Below, piece by piece: positions 1 to 9,146 of a stretch of 64,000 nucleotides of DNA (the stretch's first letter is position 1; each line of letters opens with the position of its first letter). The notes beneath the pieces are model-generated. The model worked only from the letters and a program-made list of their open reading frames with translations. It was not told the origin of the DNA and made no database searches. The stretch spans positions 1,922,001 to 1,986,000 of the forward strand of contig NZ_CP031728.1 in NCBI RefSeq assembly GCF_008806975.1, written 5' to 3'. This DNA comes from Cellvibrio sp. KY-GH-1 (GTDB lineage Bacteria; Pseudomonadota; Gammaproteobacteria; Pseudomonadales; Cellvibrionaceae). The translations under genes were made by a program, and so were the position numbers.

Positions 1-82
1 TCAATTCGGTTTGCGTGCAGTCGTAATACACGATGGGTTCCTGATTGACCGCGTCCGCCAAGGGATCATCATGCTCTGACAT
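1..82 (-). CDS. TIGR03750-like conjugative transfer protein (5' fragment)
   Basis: Only the first 27 codons are present; the gene runs off the left edge. The start at 82 follows a clear AGGAGG ribosome binding site. The fragment has the early NQEPIVYYDCT stretch that resembles the N-terminus of TIGR03750 family proteins (NxEPxxxxGCT in the family), small membrane proteins of PFGI-1-type transfer operons. It directly follows the TIGR03745-like gene, the usual family order. Identification rests on a short stretch plus position. Confidence 0.6.
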   Translation of the reverse strand, partial: MSEHDDPLADAVNQEPIVYYDCTQTEL

Positions 83-96
83 AGTGGCCTCCTGAC

Positions 97-513
97 TTAA
101 CTCATGAAACGTAAAACCCAAGTGCCAACGGCGATCACAAAAATCACCATCACCACGCTACCCAGGGAGTCACCGATCACAGCACCCCAACGGCCTTGGT
201 CATTCGATTTTTGTTCGTTCCAGGATTTCAAAATGGTTTTGAGTGCAACGAAACCGGCGTACAACATTGCACCCCAAATAGCGATTTTTCCGAGAAATTT
301 GAGAATGATGATAAGAATGTCTGCTCCGTCGGAATCTTCATCAATGCCGTCAATATCAATTTCTGGCATGGTGATATCCTGGGCGTATGCAGCATTAATG
401 CTGAACAGACCCACGAGCAGTAATAAGGGGAGATTGAACAGAGAGACCCAACGTTGAAATTGAGCGCGCAGGCGAGCCATCACCATCCGTGAAGGCGGAA
501 CTAGTTGTAACAT
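97..513 (-). CDS. TIGR03745-like conjugal transfer membrane protein (VirB2/pilin-like)
   Basis: 138 residues. A hydrophobic signal-like segment near residues 25-45 ends in AYA, and two further membrane segments lie near 65-92 and 112-135. This two-helix, pilin-like layout and the place between the TIGR03758-like and TIGR03750-like genes fit TIGR03745, a small VirB2/TraA-like protein of PFGI-1-class ICEs. The start at 513 has a GGAG box six bases upstream; a later Met at residue 10 is possible. Family call is by layout and context more than by motif. Confidence 0.6.
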   Translation of the reverse strand: MLQLVPPSRMVMARLRAQFQRWVSLFNLPLLLLVGLFSINAAYAQDITMPEIDIDGIDEDSDGADILIIILKFLGKIAIWGAMLYAGFVALKTILKSWNEQKSNDQGRWGAVIGDSLGSVVMVIFVIAVGTWVLRFMS

Positions 514-529
514 AATTAACTCCGATGAT

Positions 530-766
530 TTAAGAGAACATAAAAATGGCTACCAGAAACAGCAGCATCACCAGTCCTCTCAACACCACCATGAACACAC
601 TCATATCATCTTTGTTTTTCTCTTCGCTTCTATCCTTGAAAGCTTTAATAGTTATATAAATCAAAACCAGCGCTGCCAACACAAATAACGTGACTGCCAA
701 ACCTAAATACAATCGATCAACCGCACCGAAATAATTTAGAAATACCTCTTTCGCATCAGAATTCAT
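530..766 (-). CDS. TIGR03758-like (PFL_4701) small membrane protein of the transfer operon
   Basis: 78 residues with two predicted membrane helices (about 18-42 and 57-77) separated by a charged loop rich in Lys, Glu and Asp. Small two-helix proteins of this size sit between the RAQPRD gene and the pilin-like gene in PFGI-1-class ICEs and are grouped as TIGR03758. The start overlaps the stop of the upstream RAQPRD gene by four bases, so translation is probably coupled. Confidence 0.6.
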   Translation of the reverse strand: MNSDAKEVFLNYFGAVDRLYLGLAVTLFVLAALVLIYITIKAFKDRSEEKNKDDMSVFMVVLRGLVMLLFLVAIFMFS

Positions 767-1077
767 TGCGGGGTATTACCTGCAAATGCCAATTCATTAA
801 TTTTTCTTGGGCTGCGCGATGGCTTTTGCAAATGCGCCTCCAGCGCTCTACGCATTTCCTGTAAATCATTTCGCAATGCCACATAATCCAATGTAACACG
901 TGCATCTGGATCTGCATTAGTCGCTGCTTTCGCAGCTAACTCATCAAGATGCTTTAGTTCTTGCGCAACCTTTATTAAATAACGTTTTTCTGCCTCCGTA
1001 GTGGTATCTACTTCTGCAATTACTGCTTGGCTGAACATGAGTGCACAACCCATCAACCTCGCTAACATATTTTTCAT
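763..1077 (-). CDS. RAQPRD-family integrative conjugative element protein
   Basis: 104 residues with an N-terminal signal peptide (cleavage near AEVDT), hence periplasmic. The rest is helical and charged, with a DYVALRNDLQEMRRAL segment followed by QKPSRSPR, which matches the conserved C-terminal region that names the RAQPRD family (TIGR01690). Role in mating-pair formation is unknown. It overlaps both neighbours by four bases in the transfer operon. Confidence 0.72.
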   Translation of the reverse strand: MKNMLARLMGCALMFSQAVIAEVDTTTEAEKRYLIKVAQELKHLDELAAKAATNADPDARVTLDYVALRNDLQEMRRALEAHLQKPSRSPRKINELAFAGNTPQ

Positions 1078-1574
1078 TGTTTGATATCCTCTTTATCAAT
1101 CAATACGGGGTAATGATGTATGCCGTAACTACTGGCAATGTCATCAATAGGGACTGCACTTAGCGTTAAACCGGGCGCACGCGCTCTTAGAAAATCCATG
1201 TTTTCCTGCGACGACACATTGATAACAATGCCCTGTGCACCAATTGCCTTTAAGTGGGCTTTATTGGCGATTAACCATTCGATAGATAAACTGTCGACAC
1301 CAATGATGAACATCGGCTTGGTGACCTGGTACGAATGTTTAGTCTGCTCAACAATCCCAACCGTCAATTCCGAGCGAATAGGAAAATGATCAGGTGCTGT
1401 TGCAGGCACGATATTTTCTGCGAGTGATTTGCGATCAAGGAGTTGCTGTTTAATGTGTTTCCTTTTTGGAAACTCAGTGTCGCGCCCACCAAAATCAGCA
1501 ATGACCTCGGGCTGCGCAAAGGACCAGGAAGACGACACCAGCAGTAAGAACACAGAAAATAATTTGCGAATCAT
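1074..1574 (-). CDS. TIGR03765 (PFL_4695 family) ICE periplasmic protein
   Basis: 166 residues, signal peptide ending near SFAQP. The C-terminus carries the GIHHYPVLI segment typical of the TIGR03765 family, whose members are exported proteins of PFGI-1-class transfer regions. The central part (FIIGVDSLSIEWLI, GAQGIVINV) looks like an alpha/beta fold related to thioredoxin-like integrating-element proteins, but no CxxC pair is present. It overlaps the lytic transglycosylase and RAQPRD genes by four bases each. Confidence 0.78.
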   Translation of the reverse strand: MIRKLFSVFLLLVSSSWSFAQPEVIADFGGRDTEFPKRKHIKQQLLDRKSLAENIVPATAPDHFPIRSELTVGIVEQTKHSYQVTKPMFIIGVDSLSIEWLIANKAHLKAIGAQGIVINVSSQENMDFLRARAPGLTLSAVPIDDIASSYGIHHYPVLIDKEDIKQ

Positions 1575-2182
1575 CCTGCCCCCCCTTCCTGGCGAGGCGC
1601 CATTGATTGACCGTATTCGTAACAGCGCTCACTAAATCGCAAGCAGCGGTTAAATACCATTTGCCGATAGGACGCTGCCTGTGCCCTTCCCTTGGGCCCA
1701 TCACCGGGACTGTAGTACTTTCCGACTGCCACCCACCAATCAGGAGAACCTTGTTCAACCGTAGAGAGATAATGTTTAACCAGCAGGTTAGCCGCGTAAT
1801 TTAAATTGATCGTTGGATCGAGTGCTTGCAGTGGTGATTTAAAATTGTCTACATGCGCAGGCATATAAATTTGCCCTAAGCCCACCGCAACTTTTCCGAT
1901 GCGTCCCTGACGCGCAGCGTCAGTCATTGCATTAATCAATGCAGCTTCGGCTTCCTCACGTGTTTCAAAAAAGAATGGCTTTTCATCAATATTTAGCGTC
2001 CAGGGCCAAGGCAATAATTTTCCATCGTTCGACCTACCGCTTTCCTGCATGGTTACTGAAAAAAACACATCAGCTGGCATGCCGTAGTAGTCGGCAATAA
2101 TGCGATAGGCACGCGGAATTTCCGCGATGCTGATACATGAAGTTCCACTCAGGATTGCTAACAGCAATACGCGCAATTTCAT
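1571..2182 (-). CDS. Lytic transglycosylase (SLT domain) of the conjugation system
   Basis: 203 residues with a signal peptide (about residues 1-20). The SLT-like domain has the catalytic glutamate in VTMQESG, the GLGQIYMP segment and a C-terminal WWVAVGKYYSPGDG stretch. Such enzymes cleave peptidoglycan to let the secretion channel and pilus pass. Position between the TIGR03759-like and TIGR03765-like genes is canonical for PFGI-1-class elements. Four-base overlaps on both sides indicate tight coupling. Confidence 0.88.
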   Translation of the reverse strand: MKLRVLLLAILSGTSCISIAEIPRAYRIIADYYGMPADVFFSVTMQESGRSNDGKLLPWPWTLNIDEKPFFFETREEAEAALINAMTDAARQGRIGKVAVGLGQIYMPAHVDNFKSPLQALDPTINLNYAANLLVKHYLSTVEQGSPDWWVAVGKYYSPGDGPKGRAQAASYRQMVFNRCLRFSERCYEYGQSMAPRQEGGAG

Positions 2183-2946
2183 ATCGCCACCACCTGGTTA
2201 CCACCACCCGTCGTTTGCTTGAACAGTGCGGGCAATTTCGGCGTAGGGATAGCCATGCTCTTTGATGCTGCGGCGAAAATACCGTTATCAAAATTGAGCG
2301 TTATCTCTTTGGTTTTTACACGCTCGACGGGAATACTGGCGCTTTCAGCCCACTTAAAAATAGCCTTTTCATCAGCCGCACCGATGATGAAAATATCCAC
2401 CTTTGCCTGGGTTTTTAATATCCGGGTTACCAATGATCGACAATGCACATCACAATCACCGGCATTCACAAACAGGCGCAATTTGTCGAAGGGCTTTAAC
2501 GTCGCCAAGGTCGGCATACGTTTTTGTATGTACTCGACGTAACGTTCCTGAACAATGGTGCGCTCTTTGTCATACAGGGTCTGGAATTCCGTTACCGAGT
2601 ATTGGCGCCATACATCCAACTCTGCCTCGATACGGGCGTAACGGCGTTTCTCCTCCATGGAGGAACTGTAATAAGACAGCATCGCAAGCGGCGTAGAATG
2701 GTTCTCCCAAACAGACCATGGCGATTTCTTTTTCAATTCTTCGTAAGTTGTCCACTCTTCGTCTGTCAATTGCCAATACGCATTGGGTTTGCTGTGCATT
2801 TTTGAATAACGATTCAAAAGCGAATCAGTTGTTGTTGTCGGGGTATAAACAATTGGCGTCTGAGGCAAAAACTGTGCGAATGATGGCATTGCTGAAAGCA
2901 AAGTAACAACGAACCCTATGCATATACCAATCAGATGCTTAGCCAT
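2179..2946 (-). CDS. TIGR03759 (PFL_4693 family) ICE protein
   Basis: 255 residues from the chosen start at 2946, whose ATG overlaps the upstream stop (TAATG); the longer reading from 3027 lies inside the upstream gene. A signal peptide ends near SFAQF. The segments RMPTLATLKPFDKLRLFVNAGDC and DIFIIGAADEKAIFKWAE resemble the family, which pairs an exported domain with conserved cysteines (here CDVHC). Probable periplasmic component of the mating channel; exact role unknown. Confidence 0.72.
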   Translation of the reverse strand: MAKHLIGICIGFVVTLLSAMPSFAQFLPQTPIVYTPTTTTDSLLNRYSKMHSKPNAYWQLTDEEWTTYEELKKKSPWSVWENHSTPLAMLSYYSSSMEEKRRYARIEAELDVWRQYSVTEFQTLYDKERTIVQERYVEYIQKRMPTLATLKPFDKLRLFVNAGDCDVHCRSLVTRILKTQAKVDIFIIGAADEKAIFKWAESASIPVERVKTKEITLNFDNGIFAAASKSMAIPTPKLPALFKQTTGGGNQVVAI

Positions 2947-3635
2947 TACAAACGAAGCTCCTGTTGCTTGCCTGCCACGGTAAAAATGGCTGATTTCGTT
3001 GCGGTATCCGCTGCAATGAGCGTCCATCCACGCCAGGTATCACCAGGCATTAATAAATCGGAATCATCTAACCCGTCACGGAGGGAAACGTATGACGTTC
3101 CGGCGATGTTGCGTATGGATATCAGCACTACCGGAATGATGGGAACGGGTTTGGGCGCCGCTTTAACTACCGGTTTAGCTGCAGCGGCTTGCTGGACTTT
3201 TTTCTGTTGCTCAATTTTTTGTTCCAGCGATGAGGAGAATCGCTCTAAATTCTCCAATCTCTGCGTTGCTTTTTGCGTGGCGAAATTTCCAGCGTTAATA
3301 TTTTCCTGTAGTTCAGATTGTTTTAACTTGATCGTATCCAGATCGTCTGCCAGCTGCTTGACCACTCCACTCATTTCTTCGATGGCCACCTTAAATGGAT
3401 CCGGTTTTTTGGATTCTGGAGCAAGGCCAAACATTTGCAGTATTGGATCCTTGCCCAACATTGCAATCGTCAGAGAGATTAGTAATGCAGCAACAATTGA
3501 TAACATAACGGCTATAACTGTTGTCTTCGTCAATCCATTGCGAGGATTGCTCTGCGTGTTGTTACGACGGCGAGTCGTTTCATCAGGATCAGCATGCAAA
3601 CTGTTGACTTCAGGTAACTCCGGAAACTCGTTCAT
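2946..3635 (-). CDS. Membrane-anchored coiled-coil protein of the transfer operon
   Basis: 229 residues. A basic N-terminal tail (TRRRNN) is followed by one membrane segment near 38-62, a coiled coil rich in Glu, Gln and Leu at about 80-145, an Ala/Pro/Lys linker, and a C-terminal compact domain with LLMPGDTWRGWTL. The last part resembles TraP/PilP-like domains of conjugation and type IV pilus systems, a weak match. It sits between TIGR03747 and TIGR03759. Not assigned to a family with confidence. Confidence 0.55.
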   Translation of the reverse strand: MNEFPELPEVNSLHADPDETTRRRNNTQSNPRNGLTKTTVIAVMLSIVAALLISLTIAMLGKDPILQMFGLAPESKKPDPFKVAIEEMSGVVKQLADDLDTIKLKQSELQENINAGNFATQKATQRLENLERFSSSLEQKIEQQKKVQQAAAAKPVVKAAPKPVPIIPVVLISIRNIAGTSYVSLRDGLDDSDLLMPGDTWRGWTLIAADTATKSAIFTVAGKQQELRL

Positions 3636-3656
3636 AAAATCCTCAAAAATTGTTAC

Positions 3657-4358
3657 TTACAAAAATTTCTTGAAACTTTTTGCTGTTACGAATACCGCAA
3701 CGGCGAACACTGTCATTACAGGGAGAAAAACCAATGTTGGGTGAATGGATATGGGAGCAGTGAGATAACCACCGAATGACAAAAATAAAGTCGGTACCAC
3801 AATGCGTTTAGCACGGTGATAAAGCATTGCTGATTCAATCCCACCACACGCCTTGCGAATATCACGCTCAACCAGACCATCAATAAATGCCACTAGTCCA
3901 ACCAGCACAAATCCCGACAAGGCGCTAATGCAAATAGCGCTGCGCACGGCGAAAATAAAAATGGTGTTGATCATGGCATCAAGGCCGTAAGCAATGACCT
4001 GCGTAACGCTGTTTACATCCCCTGCAAACCAGTTTGAAACTTCACGCAAATGTAAAATGGATACGGCTTTATCCGCCCACGTCATGAAGGTCACAGCAAC
4101 ATCTTGCGGATAGAGGCCGGTAATTAAATTACGGTTGTATGCACCTAAATACGTAATTTCCAATTCCAAAATTTTTCGTGAATGGTCAGGCCCCCAAAAT
4201 TTGACCATACCCACCCATTCGACAAGGATCGACACACCGATAGCGATTAATGACCATCCGGTAAAACGAAATACATTGCCTACCGTTGTCTGCATCAGCC
4301 AACCCCAGACACCAACCCGCTTTGGTCGAGGCGGCCGCGTTGTATGCTGTGTTGTCAT
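3657..4358 (-). CDS. TIGR03747 (PFL_4697 family) integrating conjugative element membrane protein
   Basis: 233 residues. The N-terminal region (RPPRPKRVGVWGWL) precedes about four membrane helices (near 30-50, 125-150, 152-170, 195-225). The family sits immediately downstream of TraD in PFGI-1-class ICEs, as here, and likely works with the coupling protein at the inner membrane. The start overlaps the TraD stop by four bases. Confidence 0.8.
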   Translation of the reverse strand: MTTQHTTRPPRPKRVGVWGWLMQTTVGNVFRFTGWSLIAIGVSILVEWVGMVKFWGPDHSRKILELEITYLGAYNRNLITGLYPQDVAVTFMTWADKAVSILHLREVSNWFAGDVNSVTQVIAYGLDAMINTIFIFAVRSAICISALSGFVLVGLVAFIDGLVERDIRKACGGIESAMLYHRAKRIVVPTLFLSFGGYLTAPISIHPTLVFLPVMTVFAVAVFVTAKSFKKFL

Positions 4359-6478
4359 GCTGCCACCTTCAAATCGGCGATAGAGAACCAGTCATCATTC
4401 GCACTACCGCTGTCACAGGTCTCGCGCATTTTTGTGTAGAGGAAATCGAGATCTTCCGGTAATTCTCCCGTCGCTTTAAATTGTGGAATACGCAATTTGT
4501 AGAGCTTTCCACCCAGCATTGCGTACGCATGACCTTTTGGCAGGCGAGTTAAATCACCCGCTGAAACCAGTGGTGTTTCTTTGGTAGAAATACGTTGTTG
4601 TGTATTAGAGGTAAAGTCATTCGGGCTATCAGGATTCGTATCGTCTGAAGTACCCGAGACTAACGTGAGATGATTCACTTCTACCTGTGGTAACAGCTGC
4701 GTCAACAATTCAGCGGTTGCGAGCTCCTTCACGCGCAACATAATAAGATTACCCAGGTTACCGATCACTTGACCGGCTTTTGCGTCATCACCAAATCGAG
4801 CTTTGATATCGGATAATGTTTGCGTATAGACCGTTAACTGGAATCCAGCACCACCCGCTTTGTTCGCCATTGGGACAAAGTCTTTACCCACCAGCTCGTT
4901 AAATTCATCGGCGTGAATACAGATTTTGCGAGTCGTTGCGAGTGCAGCCAACTCAGGCGATAAACCTTGTGTCTGACCAAATTTATAAATCGATCCTGCG
5001 GTCGACGTTAGGTCGGCAAACATCGAACTGCTGACCGCTTGCGCTACTTCTGCATCGGTCAATGCATCAAAGCCGCAATATACAATCCCGCCCGTGCGAA
5101 TAATTTCATCCCACGTAAACGTAGGCCGTGGATCATTCAAGTCATCGTAATTCGGCGAAAGCAATTCGGCGGTTGGGCCAGATGTTAACTTTTCCAACAG
5201 CGGGAAAAGCGATGCAACCAATTTGTCGTAGAATGTCTTTTCGTACTCAAACGTTTTGATTAGTGCGTGCGCAACAGGATCAACCAATTTCGCTTCTTTA
5301 TAAACTTCAACAGCTGCCCACGTTTTCCGATCACGTGATGCTTGTGCTTTATCCGATGGCTTGCGATCAGATTCAGCGATAGCGTTGATTGAATTATTCC
5401 AATCACTATGCCCTGCTCGATGCAATGCGTTTTCTGATTGTGGCTGAGTAAATACAAACGTGAGATATTCAAGTAGTAACGGATCGATATCTGCGCCATA
5501 CATCAACAGGTTTTCGTAAGTGATTGGCTTACCTAATGCCGTTGCCGCTTTGGAAATTACATTGACATAACGCCATGTAAATTCCCTAAATGCTGCCGAG
5601 TTACCCTCACCTGGTAATTGCCCGGCAATACGGGATGCAGGCTCGGTGATTCGGCTGAAGGAACCAACAGGGTTGTAGCGTGCAGAAATTTCCGGGTAAC
5701 CCAGATGGAAACAATAAAATTGATGACCACGGCCCGCTTTGACAGCCTCTGTATATGCGCGCTTGAGTAAGTCCGGGTCTCCCTTCGGATCAAAGATAAT
5801 GACAATTTCGTTATTGTGGATGTCTTGGGTGATGAGAACTTCGGCCAATCTCGTTTTTCCGACACGGGTCGTGCCGACAACAAATTTATGCGCAACTCGT
5901 TCAGATTGACGCTCATAAATTGGGACTTCACCCTCCCACAAACCAACCGCGTGAATTGCAGGATTTCCTTCAGTGTAAGGAATGGGTGCAACCGGGTTAT
6001 ACCAGGCCTGCGTTGAACTAACCCATGCCATCCATGCTGTGAGCGCTGAACGGCGTAGAATTTTTTCAAGTGCGCGTGCAGCTTTGTATTTTCGAGTTTG
6101 GTGCCTGTATCGATGCCAATCAAATTCCTGTCGATCAAAATCCACGCGGCGCTGTGTGTGTCGCGCAGTCCATTCAAAACCTAATCCTAGATATAAATCG
6201 TCTTTCGATACCGGTATGTCATTACTGTCAATTGTGAAACCCGTAAGTACATGCATTTCATATTGGTATTTCAGCAATTTACGCGATTGCATAAATCGCT
6301 GACCACAACGCGCAAATAATCCCGCCGCAATCCCATAGCTTAATGATGGCGTGCTCAGTGCACCCATTAACACCGCTGGTGATAACAACGTCAATGCGCC
6401 CGCGAGACCATAAGCAGTCGCTGACATGGTTTCGTATGCTGGGCGTAATAAATTTTCTACGGGATGTTTTGTACTCAT
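4355..6478 (-). CDS. traD: TraD/VirD4-type conjugative coupling ATPase (TIGR03743-like)
   Basis: 707 residues. Two hydrophobic segments near the N-terminus (about 20-60) anchor it in the inner membrane. The P-loop GTTRVGKT is at residues 202-209 and an IIFDPKGD strand at 227-234. A later IHADEFNELVG stretch is the likely Walker B region, and the C-terminal part has VYTQTLSDIKARFGD, the glutamine-containing ATPase motif. It brings the relaxase-DNA complex to the secretion channel. It heads the minus-strand operon that runs to the left edge and diverges from the relaxase operon across the candidate oriT. Confidence 0.93.
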   Translation of the reverse strand: MSTKHPVENLLRPAYETMSATAYGLAGALTLLSPAVLMGALSTPSLSYGIAAGLFARCGQRFMQSRKLLKYQYEMHVLTGFTIDSNDIPVSKDDLYLGLGFEWTARHTQRRVDFDRQEFDWHRYRHQTRKYKAARALEKILRRSALTAWMAWVSSTQAWYNPVAPIPYTEGNPAIHAVGLWEGEVPIYERQSERVAHKFVVGTTRVGKTRLAEVLITQDIHNNEIVIIFDPKGDPDLLKRAYTEAVKAGRGHQFYCFHLGYPEISARYNPVGSFSRITEPASRIAGQLPGEGNSAAFREFTWRYVNVISKAATALGKPITYENLLMYGADIDPLLLEYLTFVFTQPQSENALHRAGHSDWNNSINAIAESDRKPSDKAQASRDRKTWAAVEVYKEAKLVDPVAHALIKTFEYEKTFYDKLVASLFPLLEKLTSGPTAELLSPNYDDLNDPRPTFTWDEIIRTGGIVYCGFDALTDAEVAQAVSSSMFADLTSTAGSIYKFGQTQGLSPELAALATTRKICIHADEFNELVGKDFVPMANKAGGAGFQLTVYTQTLSDIKARFGDDAKAGQVIGNLGNLIMLRVKELATAELLTQLLPQVEVNHLTLVSGTSDDTNPDSPNDFTSNTQQRISTKETPLVSAGDLTRLPKGHAYAMLGGKLYKLRIPQFKATGELPEDLDFLYTKMRETCDSGSANDDWFSIADLKVAA

Positions 6479-6619
6479 GATGGGCGCGAATCATAACGAT
6501 CAAAAACCCTTCGTCAGTTATCAATTCGAACTCGCCATGTGCAATTTGATTAATGCACTAAAAAGCCAAAACCATTACAAAGCGCGCAAGCAGGGTCAAG
6601 GGGCTTACCCAGGGAAAAA

Positions 6620-6660
6620 GCCCGCGCCTCCTCCTCGTTTAATCGTCCGGAGGCGCGGGC
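6620..6660. other. Candidate oriT or divergent regulatory region: 12-bp perfect inverted repeat
   Basis: In the 281-base gap between divergent traD and the relaxase operon lies a perfect inverted repeat with arms GCCCGCGCCTCC (6620-6631) and GGAGGCGCGGGC (6649-6660) and a 17-base spacer. It is far more GC-rich than its surroundings. Origins of transfer are commonly next to the relaxase and carry such repeats. It could instead be a bidirectional terminator, but neither side has a convincing T-run and the genes diverge. No nick site is identifiable by eye. Confidence 0.4.
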
Positions 6661-6759
6661 GCGAAAACGCTAGGGCTAAAGGATTAGAAGGGTTAACTAC
6701 AGAAAGGAAAAAAGCCGTGAAGGGTTAAAAAACCAAACCGCAAAAAGGCCAAAAACGTA

Positions 6760-7167
6760 ATGACTGAATCAACTTCCACTTTTGAAACCTCCCTTTCAAT
6801 CATTCTTGAACAATTAGAAAAAAAGGAATGGGCGAGCCCATTAAAGGGCTTGGAACAAAAATTTCGCCAGCTTCCGGAAGATGAAACAAGCTTCGGCACA
6901 GAAATTATTAACACTCTCCATGCTCTGCATCAAGCAATTGAATTAGATGCCAGCTTACCACTGAGTCAATTGATGGCTATTCGCTTGGCAGGTTTAACAT
7001 GTTGGACTTATCGCTTTTTCCATGTTGAATCCGGACGGCATCATTATCTGGATCCATTGAATACACCAATTCCCGATTTCCAGAAAAAAATAACTGTTCA
7101 ACAAAGTACATCCTCCTACCCTTCGACTGACATTATCAAACGCTGGGCTCGGGAGAATTTACGTTGA
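6760..7167 (+). CDS. Hypothetical protein upstream of the relaxase
   Basis: 135 residues, soluble, mostly helical. The stop overlaps the TTG start of the relaxase (TTGA), so the two are translationally coupled and it is probably a relaxase accessory or regulatory protein (inference). No motif recognised. It is the first gene of the plus-strand operon after the oriT-like repeat. The start ATG at 6760 follows an A-rich stretch with an AAAAGG-type weak ribosome binding site. Confidence 0.65.
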   Translation: MTESTSTFETSLSIILEQLEKKEWASPLKGLEQKFRQLPEDETSFGTEIINTLHALHQAIELDASLPLSQLMAIRLAGLTCWTYRFFHVESGRHHYLDPLNTPIPDFQKKITVQQSTSSYPSTDIIKRWARENLR

Positions 7168-8987
7168 GCCAGGTGTTACCGATTTTATCGGCTGCAAAAT
7201 TATTTGAACTTTGCAAAATTGATAGCAAGTTTTCTGAACTTCGAACAATTGCTGGATTTGATACCAATATTTTTAATGTATTAATCAGCGAACCGCTTCA
7301 GCAATATGCTGAACTTGTCCAGTTGGCTCCTGCTAGCGAGGCCCACCACCACAGTGGTCCAGGCGGCTTGTTAAAACACACCCTGGATGTAACTACCCTC
7401 GCCCTGAAAAAACGTAAAGGATATCAATTACCTCTTGGCGGTAGCCTCACTGATATTGGTAAACAACGTTTACTGTGGACGTATGCTGTTTTTGTGGGAT
7501 GCCTCCTGCATGACATTGGAAAACTGAGCGCAAATACTCGTCTCGTTGCCATACATAAATCTGGTAAAGAATTACCGTGGACTCCCAGTAGTGGTCCTTT
7601 AACCAATCTGGTTGATAAAGATGGAGCGAAAATTCCTCTTGAGGGATATCGCATTGAATTTCGTAAGACACCTTACCGATATCACGAACACCTAGCGTTA
7701 ATTCATTGGGGTGTTTTGCCAAAATCCGGACGAACCTGGCTTATTGAAGCCTCCCATATCATGGCAGAACTGACCGCGTGGTTATGGGGGGACAAATTTG
7801 AGTCTGGAACTATTGGGCAGATTATCGAGTATGCCGACCGCGAATCCACCGCCAAGAATTTACAAGTACCGCCTGATCATCGCTTCAGTAATGTCATTCC
7901 GGCAATTGATCGCTATCTCAAGTTGTTGCGTCAGTGGATTCAGGACGGAGCAATTCGTATCAATACCAATGGGGGCATGGGCTGGGTTGATGAGCATGGT
8001 CATTTGTATTTGGTATGCCGATCACTCGCCGAAAAATTGATCCAGGAATGTAATTCCCTTGGGCTTAAAAATTTGCCTCAGGATCCTGTGCGTGTATATG
8101 ACATTCTCCAGGAACATGGGTATGCATTATCCACTGATGATGGCAAAGCGATATGGACCATTTCTATAGAAACAGGAACTTATCATCATCAATTCACTTG
8201 CCTGAAATTTGAATCACGTCGATTAATTCCCTCATCACGCGAATTAAAACCATTGGATGGTGTTATTAAATTTGTGGCACCTGGCGAACAAGCTTCTGCA
8301 AAAATAATCCCTGAATCTGCGGCACAGGCAAATGAACAACCTCTGCAGAATGTGACTACCGGGGGGGAAAATGAGGATATTGAACAGACTCCGGAACCTG
8401 AAATGGGTGTGGAAGCTGCAGCAATAACATCTGAAAACTCAAGTGAGAAAATTGATAACAATATTTCTGAATCTGAAATTAGCGAGGTGCATGACGAAGT
8501 CATCCAGGAAACTGCTGAACCTCTGGATACTGTTTCAAACAATCAGGAGGATGTAGGGCCCGTAAAAACCTCTGTCAGCATCATCAAAAATTTGGAGTAT
8601 GAAGCTCCGGAAACTGCGCAAAAATTCCTGTCATGGCTTCAGCGAGGACTGCTTGAAAAAACCATTCTGATTAATAATCCCGATGCAGAAGTTCATATTG
8701 TCGAGGACGGTATTTTTCTACTCGCTCCCGCCATATTTAAAACGTTTTTGCGATTGCATGGCGTACCGGAAGAGAAACACAAAAATCTAAGCAAACGCTT
8801 CGCCAATTTGCGCAAGCATATTCGTTGTAATGATCTCAACATTCACCCGTATTGGGTGAGCTCATCCAATCGCGCTGCAAAAATAAACGGCTGGTTATTG
8901 CCCTTCAATGTCATTTACGAGAATGACTACCCCATCCCGAAGCCCAACAAATTCATCAAGAAGAAACTGGGAGGCGACGATGGCTAA
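7164..8987 (+). CDS. traI: MobH-family relaxase (TraI_2; TIGR03760-like)
   Basis: 607 residues from a TTG start that overlaps the upstream stop. The N-terminal TraI_2 domain has HHHSGPGG at residues 61-68, His72 and the HD pair at 116-117 (LLHDIGK), the metal-binding signature of MobH relaxases. A winged-helix-like region near 310-380 is followed by an acidic, low-complexity linker (about 385-475) and a C-terminal TraI_2_C/DUF1528 domain (about 480-590: HIVEDGIFLLAP, NGWLLPF). It nicks oriT and pilots the strand. A separate gene at 18.7 kb repeats the C-terminal domain. Confidence 0.92.
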   Translation: MSQVLPILSAAKLFELCKIDSKFSELRTIAGFDTNIFNVLISEPLQQYAELVQLAPASEAHHHSGPGGLLKHTLDVTTLALKKRKGYQLPLGGSLTDIGKQRLLWTYAVFVGCLLHDIGKLSANTRLVAIHKSGKELPWTPSSGPLTNLVDKDGAKIPLEGYRIEFRKTPYRYHEHLALIHWGVLPKSGRTWLIEASHIMAELTAWLWGDKFESGTIGQIIEYADRESTAKNLQVPPDHRFSNVIPAIDRYLKLLRQWIQDGAIRINTNGGMGWVDEHGHLYLVCRSLAEKLIQECNSLGLKNLPQDPVRVYDILQEHGYALSTDDGKAIWTISIETGTYHHQFTCLKFESRRLIPSSRELKPLDGVIKFVAPGEQASAKIIPESAAQANEQPLQNVTTGGENEDIEQTPEPEMGVEAAAITSENSSEKIDNNISESEISEVHDEVIQETAEPLDTVSNNQEDVGPVKTSVSIIKNLEYEAPETAQKFLSWLQRGLLEKTILINNPDAEVHIVEDGIFLLAPAIFKTFLRLHGVPEEKHKNLSKRFANLRKHIRCNDLNIHPYWVSSSNRAAKINGWLLPFNVIYENDYPIPKPNKFIKKKLGGDDG

Positions 8988-9146
8988 TAATTAACTTATA
9001 CCCAAATATTATGAGACAAAAATCACACTTTGTGGCGGCAAAACCTATATTTCAAAAATGTTACTGAGTATAGTGGCGGCGCCTAAATTATGATCATAGG
9101 TATGCTTAAACGCATACGGATTTATTGCATCACGGAGTGAAAAATT

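Noticed and set aside
2935..3744. 269-codon plus-strand ORF at 2.9-3.7 kb
   Set aside because: Antisense to the coiled-coil gene, which is coupled to both neighbours; no support for coding.
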